A program made the translations under genes and the position numbers. Positions 1 through 6,722 of a DNA stretch of 23,045 nucleotides are shown here, piece by piece. Numbering within the stretch: position 1 is the stretch's first letter; each line of letters begins with the position of its first letter. The stretch spans positions 1 to 23,045 of the forward strand of contig CAJKZK010000011.1 of assembly GCA_905204225.1 (NCBI GenBank), written 5' to 3'. The notes beneath the pieces are model-generated. The model was given only the letters and a program-made list of their open reading frames with translations. It had not been told where the DNA came from and did not search any database. Source of the stretch: an uncultured Bacillota bacterium (GTDB taxonomy: Bacteria; Bacillota_I; Bacilli_A; RFN20; CAG-449).

Positions 1-258
1 TATTTTTATAATTCCTATTACATCATTATTAGATAAGCCCATACTCAATAATATTTGATCAACAAATTCTCTATTTTTAGGTATAATTCTTGTTCTTAAC
101 CATTCAAAAATACCATCATCATTAAGAGTTAAACCTATTGGTAAAAGAAAAGAATTATCATTATCTATTTTTAAAATACGACATTTTCTAGTAAAGTTTT
201 CTTCTTTATATTCAAACCATAATAAATTTTTATCATATTGTTTTAAAATAAAATTCAT
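1..258 (-). CDS. HipA-like kinase-family protein, N-terminal part (runs off left edge)
   Basis: The reading frame is open from an ATG at 256-258 to the window edge, giving 86 residues of an incomplete protein. An AGGTG Shine-Dalgarno site lies at 266-270, 7 nt from the ATG. The visible part reads MNFILKQYDKNLLWFEY at the start, followed by LPIGLTLNDDGIFEWL, RIIPKNREFVDQILLSMGL and GIIKI. The pattern 'LP-hydrophobic-L, acidic, WL, R-IP-NR-FV' matches my memory of the N-terminal region of a widespread Firmicutes/Bacteroidota family annotated as HipA-like (CtkA-like) Ser/Thr kinases. The catalytic kinase part would lie beyond the left edge, so function cannot be verified. It is downstream of spmA on the same strand with a gap of 80 bases, so it may or may not be co-transcribed. 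The existence of the gene is well supported; the family is only a moderate guess. Confidence 0.55.
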   Translation of the reverse strand, partial: MNFILKQYDKNLLWFEYKEENFTRKCRILKIDNDNSFLLPIGLTLNDDGIFEWLRTRIIPKNREFVDQILLSMGLSNNDVIGIIKI

Positions 259-338
259 TTCTATTCACCTACTTTATATTAAAATTACAATTATATTTTA
301 TCTTTATTTTTACAATTTATCTATGAAATATGAACTTA

Positions 339-923
339 TTATATTTTTTTGTTTTTATATCTATAAATTCTATCTAAGATTAAACCTGCTATGCATGAAC
401 ATAATGTACCAATAATTCCATAAATCATAAAATCAGTTGGATTAACACTTCCATAAGCTTGTCTAATAGCTATAACTGTTGTAGGAATTAAAGTAACTCC
501 TGCAGTATTTAAGATTAAAAATGTTACCATATCATCACTAGCAACTGTTTTATCTTTTTCTAAAGATATTTCTTGTAATCTTTTTATTGCGTTTAATCCT
601 GCTGGAGTAGCCGCAAAACCTAAACCAAACATATTCGCAGCAATATTAGTTGAAATATATTTTTTTGCAGTTTCATCTTTTAAAGAAGGCATAATTAAAT
701 TTAATAAGGGATTTAACGCTAAAGAAATATAATCTATTAAACCAGAATCATACATAATCATCATTATACCATTCCAAAAACAAGCCGAAAAAACTAAAGT
801 AACAGTTAATTTTAACCCTTCCAAAGGTAAAGCTAAAATAGAATTACTAATATCTTCATATCTACCTGTAATTAAACCATATATTAAACAAAATAAACTA
901 ATGATAACCCATATTTTATTCAT
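339..923 (-). CDS. spmA: Spore maturation protein A (SpmA), nucleoside-recognition/gate membrane protein
   Basis: 194 residues, essentially the length of B. subtilis SpmA (about 196). Several hydrophobic segments are visible (about residues 4-19, 38-56, 64-78, 133-152, 164-184), so it is an integral membrane protein. Family signatures are intact: NIAANMFGLGFAATPAGL at 93-110, ASDDMVTFLILNT at 128-140 and LIPTTVIAIRQAYGS at 145-159. SpmA and SpmB are known together for spore core dehydration in Bacillus; related 'gate' proteins occur in non-spore-formers. No spmB lies next to it: the downstream neighbour is the HipA-like gene. The ATG has no Shine-Dalgarno site, and a TATAAT box (934-939) ends only 10 nt upstream, so the message may be nearly leaderless. 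The start is kept because the N-terminus aligns with the family. Confidence 0.88.
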   Translation of the reverse strand: MNKIWVIISLFCLIYGLITGRYEDISNSILALPLEGLKLTVTLVFSACFWNGIMMIMYDSGLIDYISLALNPLLNLIMPSLKDETAKKYISTNIAANMFGLGFAATPAGLNAIKRLQEISLEKDKTVASDDMVTFLILNTAGVTLIPTTVIAIRQAYGSVNPTDFMIYGIIGTLCSCIAGLILDRIYRYKNKKI

Positions 924-933
924 ACTAAAATAT

Positions 934-939
934 ATTATA
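934..939 (-). promoter_or_regulatory. Possible -10 box for spmA (near-leaderless)
   Basis: A perfect TATAAT on the minus strand ends 10 nt before the spmA ATG. No good -35 hexamer is visible 17 nt upstream. If used, transcription would begin about 3-4 nt before the start codon, in keeping with the missing ribosome binding site. In DNA this AT-rich the match could be chance. Confidence 0.3.
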
Positions 940-961
940 ATTTATAAAAAATTATTCATTT

Positions 962-984
962 AAAAAGCTGCATTTTAGCAGCTT
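962..984 (-). terminator. Rho-independent terminator of hydCBA
   Basis: On the minus strand AAGCTGC, a 6-nt loop and GCAGCTT form a perfect 7-bp stem followed by a T run (5 T counting the stem end). It lies 6 bases after the hydA stop codon and separates the hydrogenase operon from spmA. Confidence 0.8.
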
Positions 985-990
985 AATAAT

Positions 991-2712
991 TTAAATTTTA
1001 CTATGATCTACATAAAAAGTATGTAATAATTCATGAGCTTTATGTGAACCTGGTTTTTCTAAATATTCTTTATATAGAGTTTGAACTTCTTCATTATCTA
1101 AAGAAATACGTTTAATTTTATTTTTATCAATATTATATATACCTTGTTGACGAGCTTTAATAACATCTATTTGTTCTTCACCAAGTCTTATTGGTTGTCC
1201 ACCACCATTAACACATCCTCCTGGACATGCCATAATTTCAATAGCAGCAAATTCTTCTTCTTTATTTTTAACTTTATCTAATACTTTTTTAGCGTTATTT
1301 AAACCTGATACAACACATACTTTAAGAATTTGATTATTTATATTAACTTCTGCTATTCTAGTACCTGATAAGCCTCTAACAGAAGTAAAATTGACATCTT
1401 TAACTTCACCAGTTAATAATTTACTAGCAGTTCTAATAGCCGCTTCCATAACTCCACCAGTATTAGCAAAAATATCAGCAGCACCAGTAGATTCACCTAA
1501 AATAGAATCATATTTTTCATCTTCTAAATCATTAATATTTATACCATGTCTTATTAACATATCAGCATATTCTTTAACTGTTAAAACATAATCTGTATTA
1601 AATAATTCATTATTTTTTAATTCTTCTCTTTGAGCTTCTCTTTTCTTAGCTAAACATGGCATTAACGCTACTACTACAATATTTTTAGGATCAATATTAT
1701 TTTTTTCAGCATAATAAGATTTAATAATAGCACCTGTCATTTCCATTGGAGATTTACATGAAGATGGTAAAGATAATAATTCAGGATAATTATATTCTAA
1801 AAATTTAACCCAACCAGGACAGCATGAAGTAATTAAAGGAAGATTTTTACCTTCTTTAAGACGATTAATTAATTCATTACTTTCTTCCATAATAGTTAAA
1901 TCAGCACCAAAATTAGTGTCAAATACTTTATCAAATCCAATAGCTCTTAATGAAGCAACCATTTTACCAGTAACATCTGTTCCTGCTGGTAAATTAAATT
2001 CATCGCCTAAGCTAACTCTACATGCAGGAGCAGTTTGAACTATTACAAATTTATTTGGATCATTAATTGCATCTAATACTTTATCAGTATCATTAACTTG
2101 CATTAAAGCACCAGTTGGACATACTTGAACACATTGACCACAAGAAACACATTTATTTGGTGAAGAAATAATAGTATTAAATCCTCTCATTGTACTAGAA
2201 ATTGCTCCAATACCTTGAATATTTTCACAAACATCAATACATCTAGTACATAAAACACATTTACTTGCATTTTTAAGTAAACATCTCATTTCGACTTCTG
2301 TATCTTTTTGTGATAAAACATTACCAAATCTTATTTGTCTAATACCAAGTTCTTGTGCTAAAGATTGTAATTCACATTTTCCATTTTTAGCACAATATAA
2401 GCAGTCATTAGGATGATTAGATAAAATAAGTTCAACAATAGTTTTTCTAGCTTCAATTACTTTTTTATTATTAGTATTAATTACCATACCTTCACTAATC
2501 ATAGTAGCACATGCAGGAACTAAAGTTCTTCTTCCTTCAATTTCAACTACACATACCCTACAAGAAGCAGGTTTATGTTCAAAATTACTTTCTTCATGAA
2601 ATAAATAACATAATGTAGGAATATGGATTCCATTTTTTTTACAAGCTTTTAAAATAGTTAAAGAGGAATCTTCAACATAATTTTTTCCATTAATTTTAAT
2701 ATTAACTAACAT
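991..2712 (-). CDS. hydA: [FeFe]-hydrogenase catalytic subunit HydA (HndD-type)
   Basis: 573 residues, cytoplasmic; reduces protons to H2 at the H-cluster. Domains in order: [2Fe-2S] ferredoxin (C35, C51, C54, C68); His-Cys3 [4Fe-4S] site (H100, C104, C107, C113); two [4Fe-4S] clusters (C152/155/158/162 and C188/191/194/198); then the H-cluster domain. Its signatures are intact: TSCCPGW at 295-301, MPCLAKK at 351-357 and MACPGGC at 494-500, giving ligands C298, C353, C496 and C500. The proton-path residues of clostridial CpI also seem present (C297, E277, E280, S317), so it should be catalytically competent. It is the last gene of hydC-hydB-hydA, 13 nt after hydB, with GGAGG 8-9 nt before the ATG. 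The trimeric, probably bifurcating type is inferred from its partners. One oddity is Cys231 in TAPACR, where Val or Ile is more usual. Confidence 0.96.
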   Translation of the reverse strand: MLVNIKINGKNYVEDSSLTILKACKKNGIHIPTLCYLFHEESNFEHKPASCRVCVVEIEGRRTLVPACATMISEGMVINTNNKKVIEARKTIVELILSNHPNDCLYCAKNGKCELQSLAQELGIRQIRFGNVLSQKDTEVEMRCLLKNASKCVLCTRCIDVCENIQGIGAISSTMRGFNTIISSPNKCVSCGQCVQVCPTGALMQVNDTDKVLDAINDPNKFVIVQTAPACRVSLGDEFNLPAGTDVTGKMVASLRAIGFDKVFDTNFGADLTIMEESNELINRLKEGKNLPLITSCCPGWVKFLEYNYPELLSLPSSCKSPMEMTGAIIKSYYAEKNNIDPKNIVVVALMPCLAKKREAQREELKNNELFNTDYVLTVKEYADMLIRHGININDLEDEKYDSILGESTGAADIFANTGGVMEAAIRTASKLLTGEVKDVNFTSVRGLSGTRIAEVNINNQILKVCVVSGLNNAKKVLDKVKNKEEEFAAIEIMACPGGCVNGGGQPIRLGEEQIDVIKARQQGIYNIDKNKIKRISLDNEEVQTLYKEYLEKPGSHKAHELLHTFYVDHSKI

Positions 2713-2725
2713 TTTCTTTTCCTCC

Positions 2726-4627
2726 TTATCTTACAATAGCTTTTGGTTTAGCTGGACATTTAGTTAAGCAAGTACCACATTTAATACATTTAGTTGTATC
2801 AATTTCATAAGCATTAAGACGTGGATTTTTACCAAATTTATCAGTTTTAATAATTGCACTAACAGGACAATTTCTTGCACACATTCCACAACCTAAACAA
2901 TTAGCAGTAATAATTTCATAATTTAATAAATTTTTACATGAGCCAGCTGGGCAACGTTTTTCTTTAACATGAGCAATATATTCATCTTTAAAACCATGTA
3001 AAGTTGAAAGAACTGGATTAGGTGCTGATTGACCTAATGCACATAAAGATGATTCTTTAATAACATTAGCTAATTCTTCTAATTGTTTTAAATCTTCCAT
3101 TGTACCAAGTCCATCAGTAATACGAGTTAAAATTTCTAACATTCTTTTATTACCAATTCTACAAGGAGTACATTTTCCACATGATTCTTCAACGGTGAAT
3201 TCTAGATAGAATTTAGCAATATTAACCATACAATCATCTTCATCAAGGACAATCATACCTCCACTGCCCATCATAGAACCTTTTTCAACTAAATTATCAT
3301 AATCAATTGGAGTATCTAAATCTTTTTCAGTTAAACAACCTCCACTTGGTCCACCTGTTTGAACAGCTTTAAATTTTTTACCATTTTTAATACCACCACC
3401 GATATCATAAATAATATCTCTTAATGTAGTACCCATAGGAACTTCAACTAATCCAACATTATTAATTTTACCAGCTAAAGCAAATACTTTTGTTCCTTTA
3501 CTTCTTTCAGTACCTAAAGAAGCAAATTTTTCTCCACCATCTAAAATGATAACTGGAATATTTGCCCAAGTTTCAACATTATTAACATTGGTAGGTTTAC
3601 CAAATAAACCTTTAACTGCAGGGAAAGGTGGTTTTAAAGTAGGTTCGCCTCTATTGCCTTCAATAGAATGAATTAATGCTGTTTCTTCTCCACATACAAA
3701 TGCTCCTGCACCATATTTAATATTAATATGGAATGAGAAATCCGTACCCATAATATGGTCACCTAATAATCCCATTTCTGTAGCTTGTTTAATGGCAATT
3801 TGTAAACGATGAACAGCTAAAGGATATTCTGCTCTAATATATATTTCACCTTCATCAGAACCAATTGCATATCCAGCAATAGCCATAGATTCAAGAACTG
3901 AATGAGGATCTCCTTCAAGAATAGAACGATCCATAAATGCACCTGGGTCTCCTTCATCAGCATTACAAATTATATATTTTTTATCACTTTGAGATGCTTT
4001 AGCAAATTTCCATTTTTGTCCAGTAGGGAATCCTGCTCCGCCTCTACCTCTTAATCCAGATTTAATAACTTCTTCTATAACTTGATCAGGAGTCATTTCA
4101 AATAATGCTTTTGCTAAAGCTTGATATCCTCTTTCAGCAATTGTTTCAGCTATAATTTCTGGATTAATTAATCCACAATTTCTTAAAGCAATTCGATGTT
4201 GTTTTAAATAAAATTCTATATTATCTTGTTTTGAAACTCTTGTTCCATCACTTGTTTTATATAATAAATCATCTATTATTTTACGTTCGATTATATGTTC
4301 TTTAATAATTCTTTCTGCATCTTCTTCTTTTACTTTTGTATAAAAGGTATGATCTGGAAAGATTTTAACAATAGGTCCTCTTTCACAAAAACCAAAACAA
4401 CCTGTAATAGATATTTCCACTTTATCTTCAACATTACATTCTTTAGCCCAATATTTTAATTTTTCAACAATAGCTAAAGATGATGAAGATGTACAACCAG
4501 TACCTCCACAAACAGAAATATGAAATTTTTCAGAATCATCTCTTTCTACATATCTTAAATCTAACAAACATTTTACATTTTCATATAAGTTTAATAAATC
4601 TTCTCTTGAATTAATTTTTTTACACAT
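2726..4627 (-). CDS. hydB: Hydrogenase flavin subunit HydB (NuoF-like, HndC-type)
   Basis: 633 residues. It is the NAD(P)H/FMN-binding subunit that exchanges electrons with HydC and HydA; in characterised relatives it is the site of electron bifurcation. Order: thioredoxin-like [2Fe-2S] domain (C40, C45, C77, C81); NuoF core with the glycine-rich nucleotide/FMN segment GLRGRGGAGFPTGQKW at 191-206 and NADEGDPGAFMDR at 222-234; SLBB-like region; [4Fe-4S] site ESCGKCTPCRIG (C483, C486, C489, with C529 in SLCALGQ); and a C-terminal two-cluster ferredoxin (C577/580/583/587 and C614/617/620/624). A Cys pair at 559 and 564 precedes it, where HydB proteins may bind zinc. The start has GGGAG about 6 nt upstream. 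It lies between hydC (21-nt gap) and hydA (13-nt gap), so all three should be one transcript. Confidence 0.96.
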   Translation of the reverse strand: MCKKINSREDLLNLYENVKCLLDLRYVERDDSEKFHISVCGGTGCTSSSSLAIVEKLKYWAKECNVEDKVEISITGCFGFCERGPIVKIFPDHTFYTKVKEEDAERIIKEHIIERKIIDDLLYKTSDGTRVSKQDNIEFYLKQHRIALRNCGLINPEIIAETIAERGYQALAKALFEMTPDQVIEEVIKSGLRGRGGAGFPTGQKWKFAKASQSDKKYIICNADEGDPGAFMDRSILEGDPHSVLESMAIAGYAIGSDEGEIYIRAEYPLAVHRLQIAIKQATEMGLLGDHIMGTDFSFHINIKYGAGAFVCGEETALIHSIEGNRGEPTLKPPFPAVKGLFGKPTNVNNVETWANIPVIILDGGEKFASLGTERSKGTKVFALAGKINNVGLVEVPMGTTLRDIIYDIGGGIKNGKKFKAVQTGGPSGGCLTEKDLDTPIDYDNLVEKGSMMGSGGMIVLDEDDCMVNIAKFYLEFTVEESCGKCTPCRIGNKRMLEILTRITDGLGTMEDLKQLEELANVIKESSLCALGQSAPNPVLSTLHGFKDEYIAHVKEKRCPAGSCKNLLNYEIITANCLGCGMCARNCPVSAIIKTDKFGKNPRLNAYEIDTTKCIKCGTCLTKCPAKPKAIVR

Positions 4628-4648
4628 AGACTTCTCCCTATTTATCTT

Positions 4649-5113
4649 TTAATATTGTGATAAAATATTTTCCACATCATCAGGTGTTATATTACCATAA
4701 GTTTTATCATTAATTTGCATAACTGGTGCTAATCCACATGCACCTACACATCTAAGTGTAGTTAAAGAAAATTTACCATCAGGGGTTGTTTCACCATTTT
4801 TAATTTTTAAAATTTCTTCCACTTTAGTTAAAATTTTATCTGATCCTCTTACAAAACAAGCAGTACCTAAACAAATATTAATAACATTTTCACCTTTAGG
4901 TACCATTGTAAAGAATGAATAAAATGTTACAACGCCATAAACCTTTGAAACGTTAATCTTTAATTTATCAGCAATAAAAGTTTGAACATTCATAGGTAAA
5001 TAGCCAAAAATTGCTTGAGCACGATGAAGTATTGCAATCAATTCAGCACTATCATAATTCTTTGAAGCAATAAATTCTTCTAGTTCATCAAACATTTCTT
5101 TGTTTGTTTTCAT
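4649..5113 (-). CDS. hydC: Hydrogenase subunit HydC (NuoE-like [2Fe-2S] protein)
   Basis: A 154-residue thioredoxin-fold [2Fe-2S] subunit, homologous to NuoE and HndA, that carries electrons within the HydABC complex. In the frame read from this start the cluster ligands are ICLGTAC (C81, C86) and LRCVGACG (C122, C126), the classic CxxxxC...CxxxC spacing. The core HRAQAIFGYLPMNVQ and SKVYGVVTFYSFF match NuoE proteins. The frame is open to 5134, but GGAGGT at 5122-5127 is 8 nt before the ATG at 5111-5113, which fixes the start there and removes seven upstream residues. First gene of the hydrogenase operon, 21 nt before hydB. Confidence 0.95.
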   Translation of the reverse strand: MKTNKEMFDELEEFIASKNYDSAELIAILHRAQAIFGYLPMNVQTFIADKLKINVSKVYGVVTFYSFFTMVPKGENVINICLGTACFVRGSDKILTKVEEILKIKNGETTPDGKFSLTTLRCVGACGLAPVMQINDKTYGNITPDDVENILSQY

Positions 5114-5142
5114 ATAATCCGACCTCCAACACATACTTTCTT

Positions 5143-5171
5143 ATTATAATTGAAATCAGTTACATTGAAAA
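5143..5171 (-). promoter_or_regulatory. Sigma-A-type promoter of hydCBA
   Basis: On the minus strand: -35 TTTTCA (5166-5171), a 17-nt spacer and a perfect -10 TATAAT (5143-5148). Transcription would start near 5136, leaving a leader of about 23 nt with the GGAGGT ribosome site. The spacing and the -10 are strong; the -35 matches 4 of 6. Confidence 0.6.
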
Positions 5172-5184
5172 CTTAAAAATAAAA

Positions 5185-5208
5185 ATATTGATATTTTTTT
5201 ATCAATAT
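5185..5208 (-). promoter_or_regulatory. AT-rich inverted repeat upstream of the hyd promoter (operator or weak terminator)
   Basis: Perfect 9-bp arms ATATTGATA (5185-5193) and TATCAATAT (5200-5208) surround a 6-nt T loop. On the minus strand the second arm runs into TTTTTATTTTTA, so it could terminate read-through from the phosphatase unit. It also lies just upstream of the hydC -35 box, where a regulator could bind. It does not match the Rex consensus. Each stem has only one G-C pair. Confidence 0.4.
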
Positions 5209-5246
5209 ATTTTATAAATATTATTTTATTATGTTATATATACAAT

Positions 5247-5516
5247 TCATAAATAATTAATAGGTAAAACAACTAAGTTATCTCTTAGATATATTTTTCT
5301 ATCATACATACAAATAATAGTACCCATTCCTCTTTTACATTCTTTAACTTTATCTAATATATCAAATTCTGAAGTCATATCAGCTTTAGGATTTCCACTC
5401 ATTTTAATTTCAATAGGATATAATATTCCGTTTTCAATTATAATAAAATCTATTTCGCTTTCAACTTCTTTTTCTTCACCATCTTTTTTTTGGCTAAAAT
5501 AAAGTTGTACTTTACT
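5247..5516 (-). pseudogene. C-terminal remnant of a DUF4143-type AAA ATPase
   Basis: An open stretch of 89 codons ending in TGA at 5247-5249 and closed upstream by TAA at 5517-5519. It has no convincing start codon or ribosome site. It reads QLYFSQKKDGEE, then EIDFIIIENGILYPIEIKMS, then DILDKVKECKRG, IICMYD and VVLPINYL. This is the pattern of the C-terminal DUF4143/nuclease-like end of the large family of AAA ATPases of about 400 residues that are common and often decayed in gut Firmicutes. The ATPase part (Walker A and B) and most of the protein are absent, so this is a broken gene left between the two hydrogenase units. A quasi-palindrome sits exactly at its 5' break. Confidence 0.7.
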
Positions 5517-5523
5517 TTAGCCA
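5491..5523. repeat. 15-bp quasi-palindrome at the DUF4143 break
   Basis: Plus strand arms TGGCTAAAATAAAGT (5491-5505) and ACTTTACTTTAGCCA (5509-5523) pair in 14 of 15 positions around a 3-nt TGT loop. The left arm belongs to the DUF4143 remnant frame; the right arm lies at and just beyond the point where that frame is lost. On the plus strand a T-rich tract follows, but no plus-strand gene ends here; on the minus strand an A run follows, so it is not a terminator for its neighbours. Confidence 0.75.
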
Positions 5524-5560
5524 TATTTTTATTATTTGTTGATTTATAAATTAGTTTAAT

Positions 5561-6721
5561 TTAATGATATTCAATAGTAACAATTTTCCCACAAGATTCT
5601 AGAATAGATTTAATATTTTCTACAATTTTTAATTTCATAGCAATATCTATTGGTAAATCTTTATGTGCTGCATTAATAGAAGTACCTACAAAAAGATTAA
5701 CATGACTTGCTTTTTTTAATAAAAAATTAGCAATTAAAGATGCACCATCTTTATTAGATAAGCTTTTTGAATCAACATCTTTAATATCTATATATTTTTT
5801 TGAAATATCTAAAGTTTTTCCTAAAGTAATAACACCTTCTGTAACTAAATCTATTCCATCAATCATGCCAATAGGAGGTACTTCTGGAGTAAAATAATTT
5901 AAAGTAGTTTTTACTTCTTTTTTTAGATATCTAGCAATTATTTTTGATGTAGTACCACCACATACTATTTTAATTCCTTCTTTTGACATAAAATTTTTGG
6001 CTACAATATTATCTTCTTGTTTATCCATTGGAGGTCCTACAAGTAAATTTACTATTACTGGTTCACATATTTTTATAGCTGCGATAGTGGTATCATCACC
6101 AGGTTCTCCCATATATAAAGAATTACATGATTCACCTACTAATGCTGCAACTTCTCTAGCGGACATGTTGACGTTATAATTATCTATAATATATTGTCCT
6201 ATATCGTCAATAGACCAACCTAAATTCATGGTTTTACCAATTCCAGCATGGGGAGCACCATCAGAACAAAATATCATAAAATCATTTTTTTGAGCTTGAA
6301 TAGTAGAATAATAAACGTCCTTATTCATAATATTTTTTTTAATTCTATCTAACATAATTCTTTTTTTATTACGAATATAAATTAATGGTGGATTATCAAA
6401 TTCAAAAACATATCCTAAGCCATTTTTATCAATATGAACCACAGTAAAAGTAGCATATGCAACTTTTCTTACACTGCAAACAGGTAATGTAGCAATAACT
6501 GAAGATACACATTCTTCAATATTAGCCCCATTAGCAATCATTAAGCCTAACAATTTAGAAGTTAATGTAGCTAAAATATTAGCTTTAACTCCAGAACCAA
6601 GTCCATCAGCTAAAACAATTGTAGTTCCTAATTCGTTTCTTACAATTTCTACTTTATCTCCACATAATTCTTCATTTACATGATTTAAAGAAACATATCC
6701 ATCATCAATAAAATATGTCAT
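5561..6721 (-). CDS. SpoIIE-family (PP2C) Ser/Thr phosphatase of the sensory hydrogenase module
   Basis: 386 residues, soluble. Residues about 1-220 form a SpoIIE/PP2C-type metal-dependent phosphatase: LADGLGSG with D39, FCSDGAPHAGIG with D154 and EPGDDTT with D209/D210 supply the metal-binding acids. Residues about 221-386 form a second domain containing KIVCGGTTSKIIARYL (251-266) and GIDLVTEGVITLGKTL (289-304). I recall this extension only from phosphatases encoded beside [FeFe]-hydrogenases and cannot assign it a function. The start lies 1 nt after the stop of the sensory hydrogenase gene, with GGAAG inside that gene's end, so the two are translationally close-coupled. Inferred role: output phosphatase of an H2/redox signal. 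No substrate (anti-anti-sigma factor or HPr-like protein) is encoded in the window. Confidence 0.85.
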   Translation of the reverse strand: MTYFIDDGYVSLNHVNEELCGDKVEIVRNELGTTIVLADGLGSGVKANILATLTSKLLGLMIANGANIEECVSSVIATLPVCSVRKVAYATFTVVHIDKNGLGYVFEFDNPPLIYIRNKKRIMLDRIKKNIMNKDVYYSTIQAQKNDFMIFCSDGAPHAGIGKTMNLGWSIDDIGQYIIDNYNVNMSAREVAALVGESCNSLYMGEPGDDTTIAAIKICEPVIVNLLVGPPMDKQEDNIVAKNFMSKEGIKIVCGGTTSKIIARYLKKEVKTTLNYFTPEVPPIGMIDGIDLVTEGVITLGKTLDISKKYIDIKDVDSKSLSNKDGASLIANFLLKKASHVNLFVGTSINAAHKDLPIDIAMKLKIVENIKSILESCGKIVTIEYH

Positions 6722-6722
6722 T

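Noticed and set aside
5114..5134. Upstream ATG for hydC
   Set aside because: GGAGGT at 5122-5127 would lie inside the coding region; it is at the right distance for the ATG at 5111-5113.
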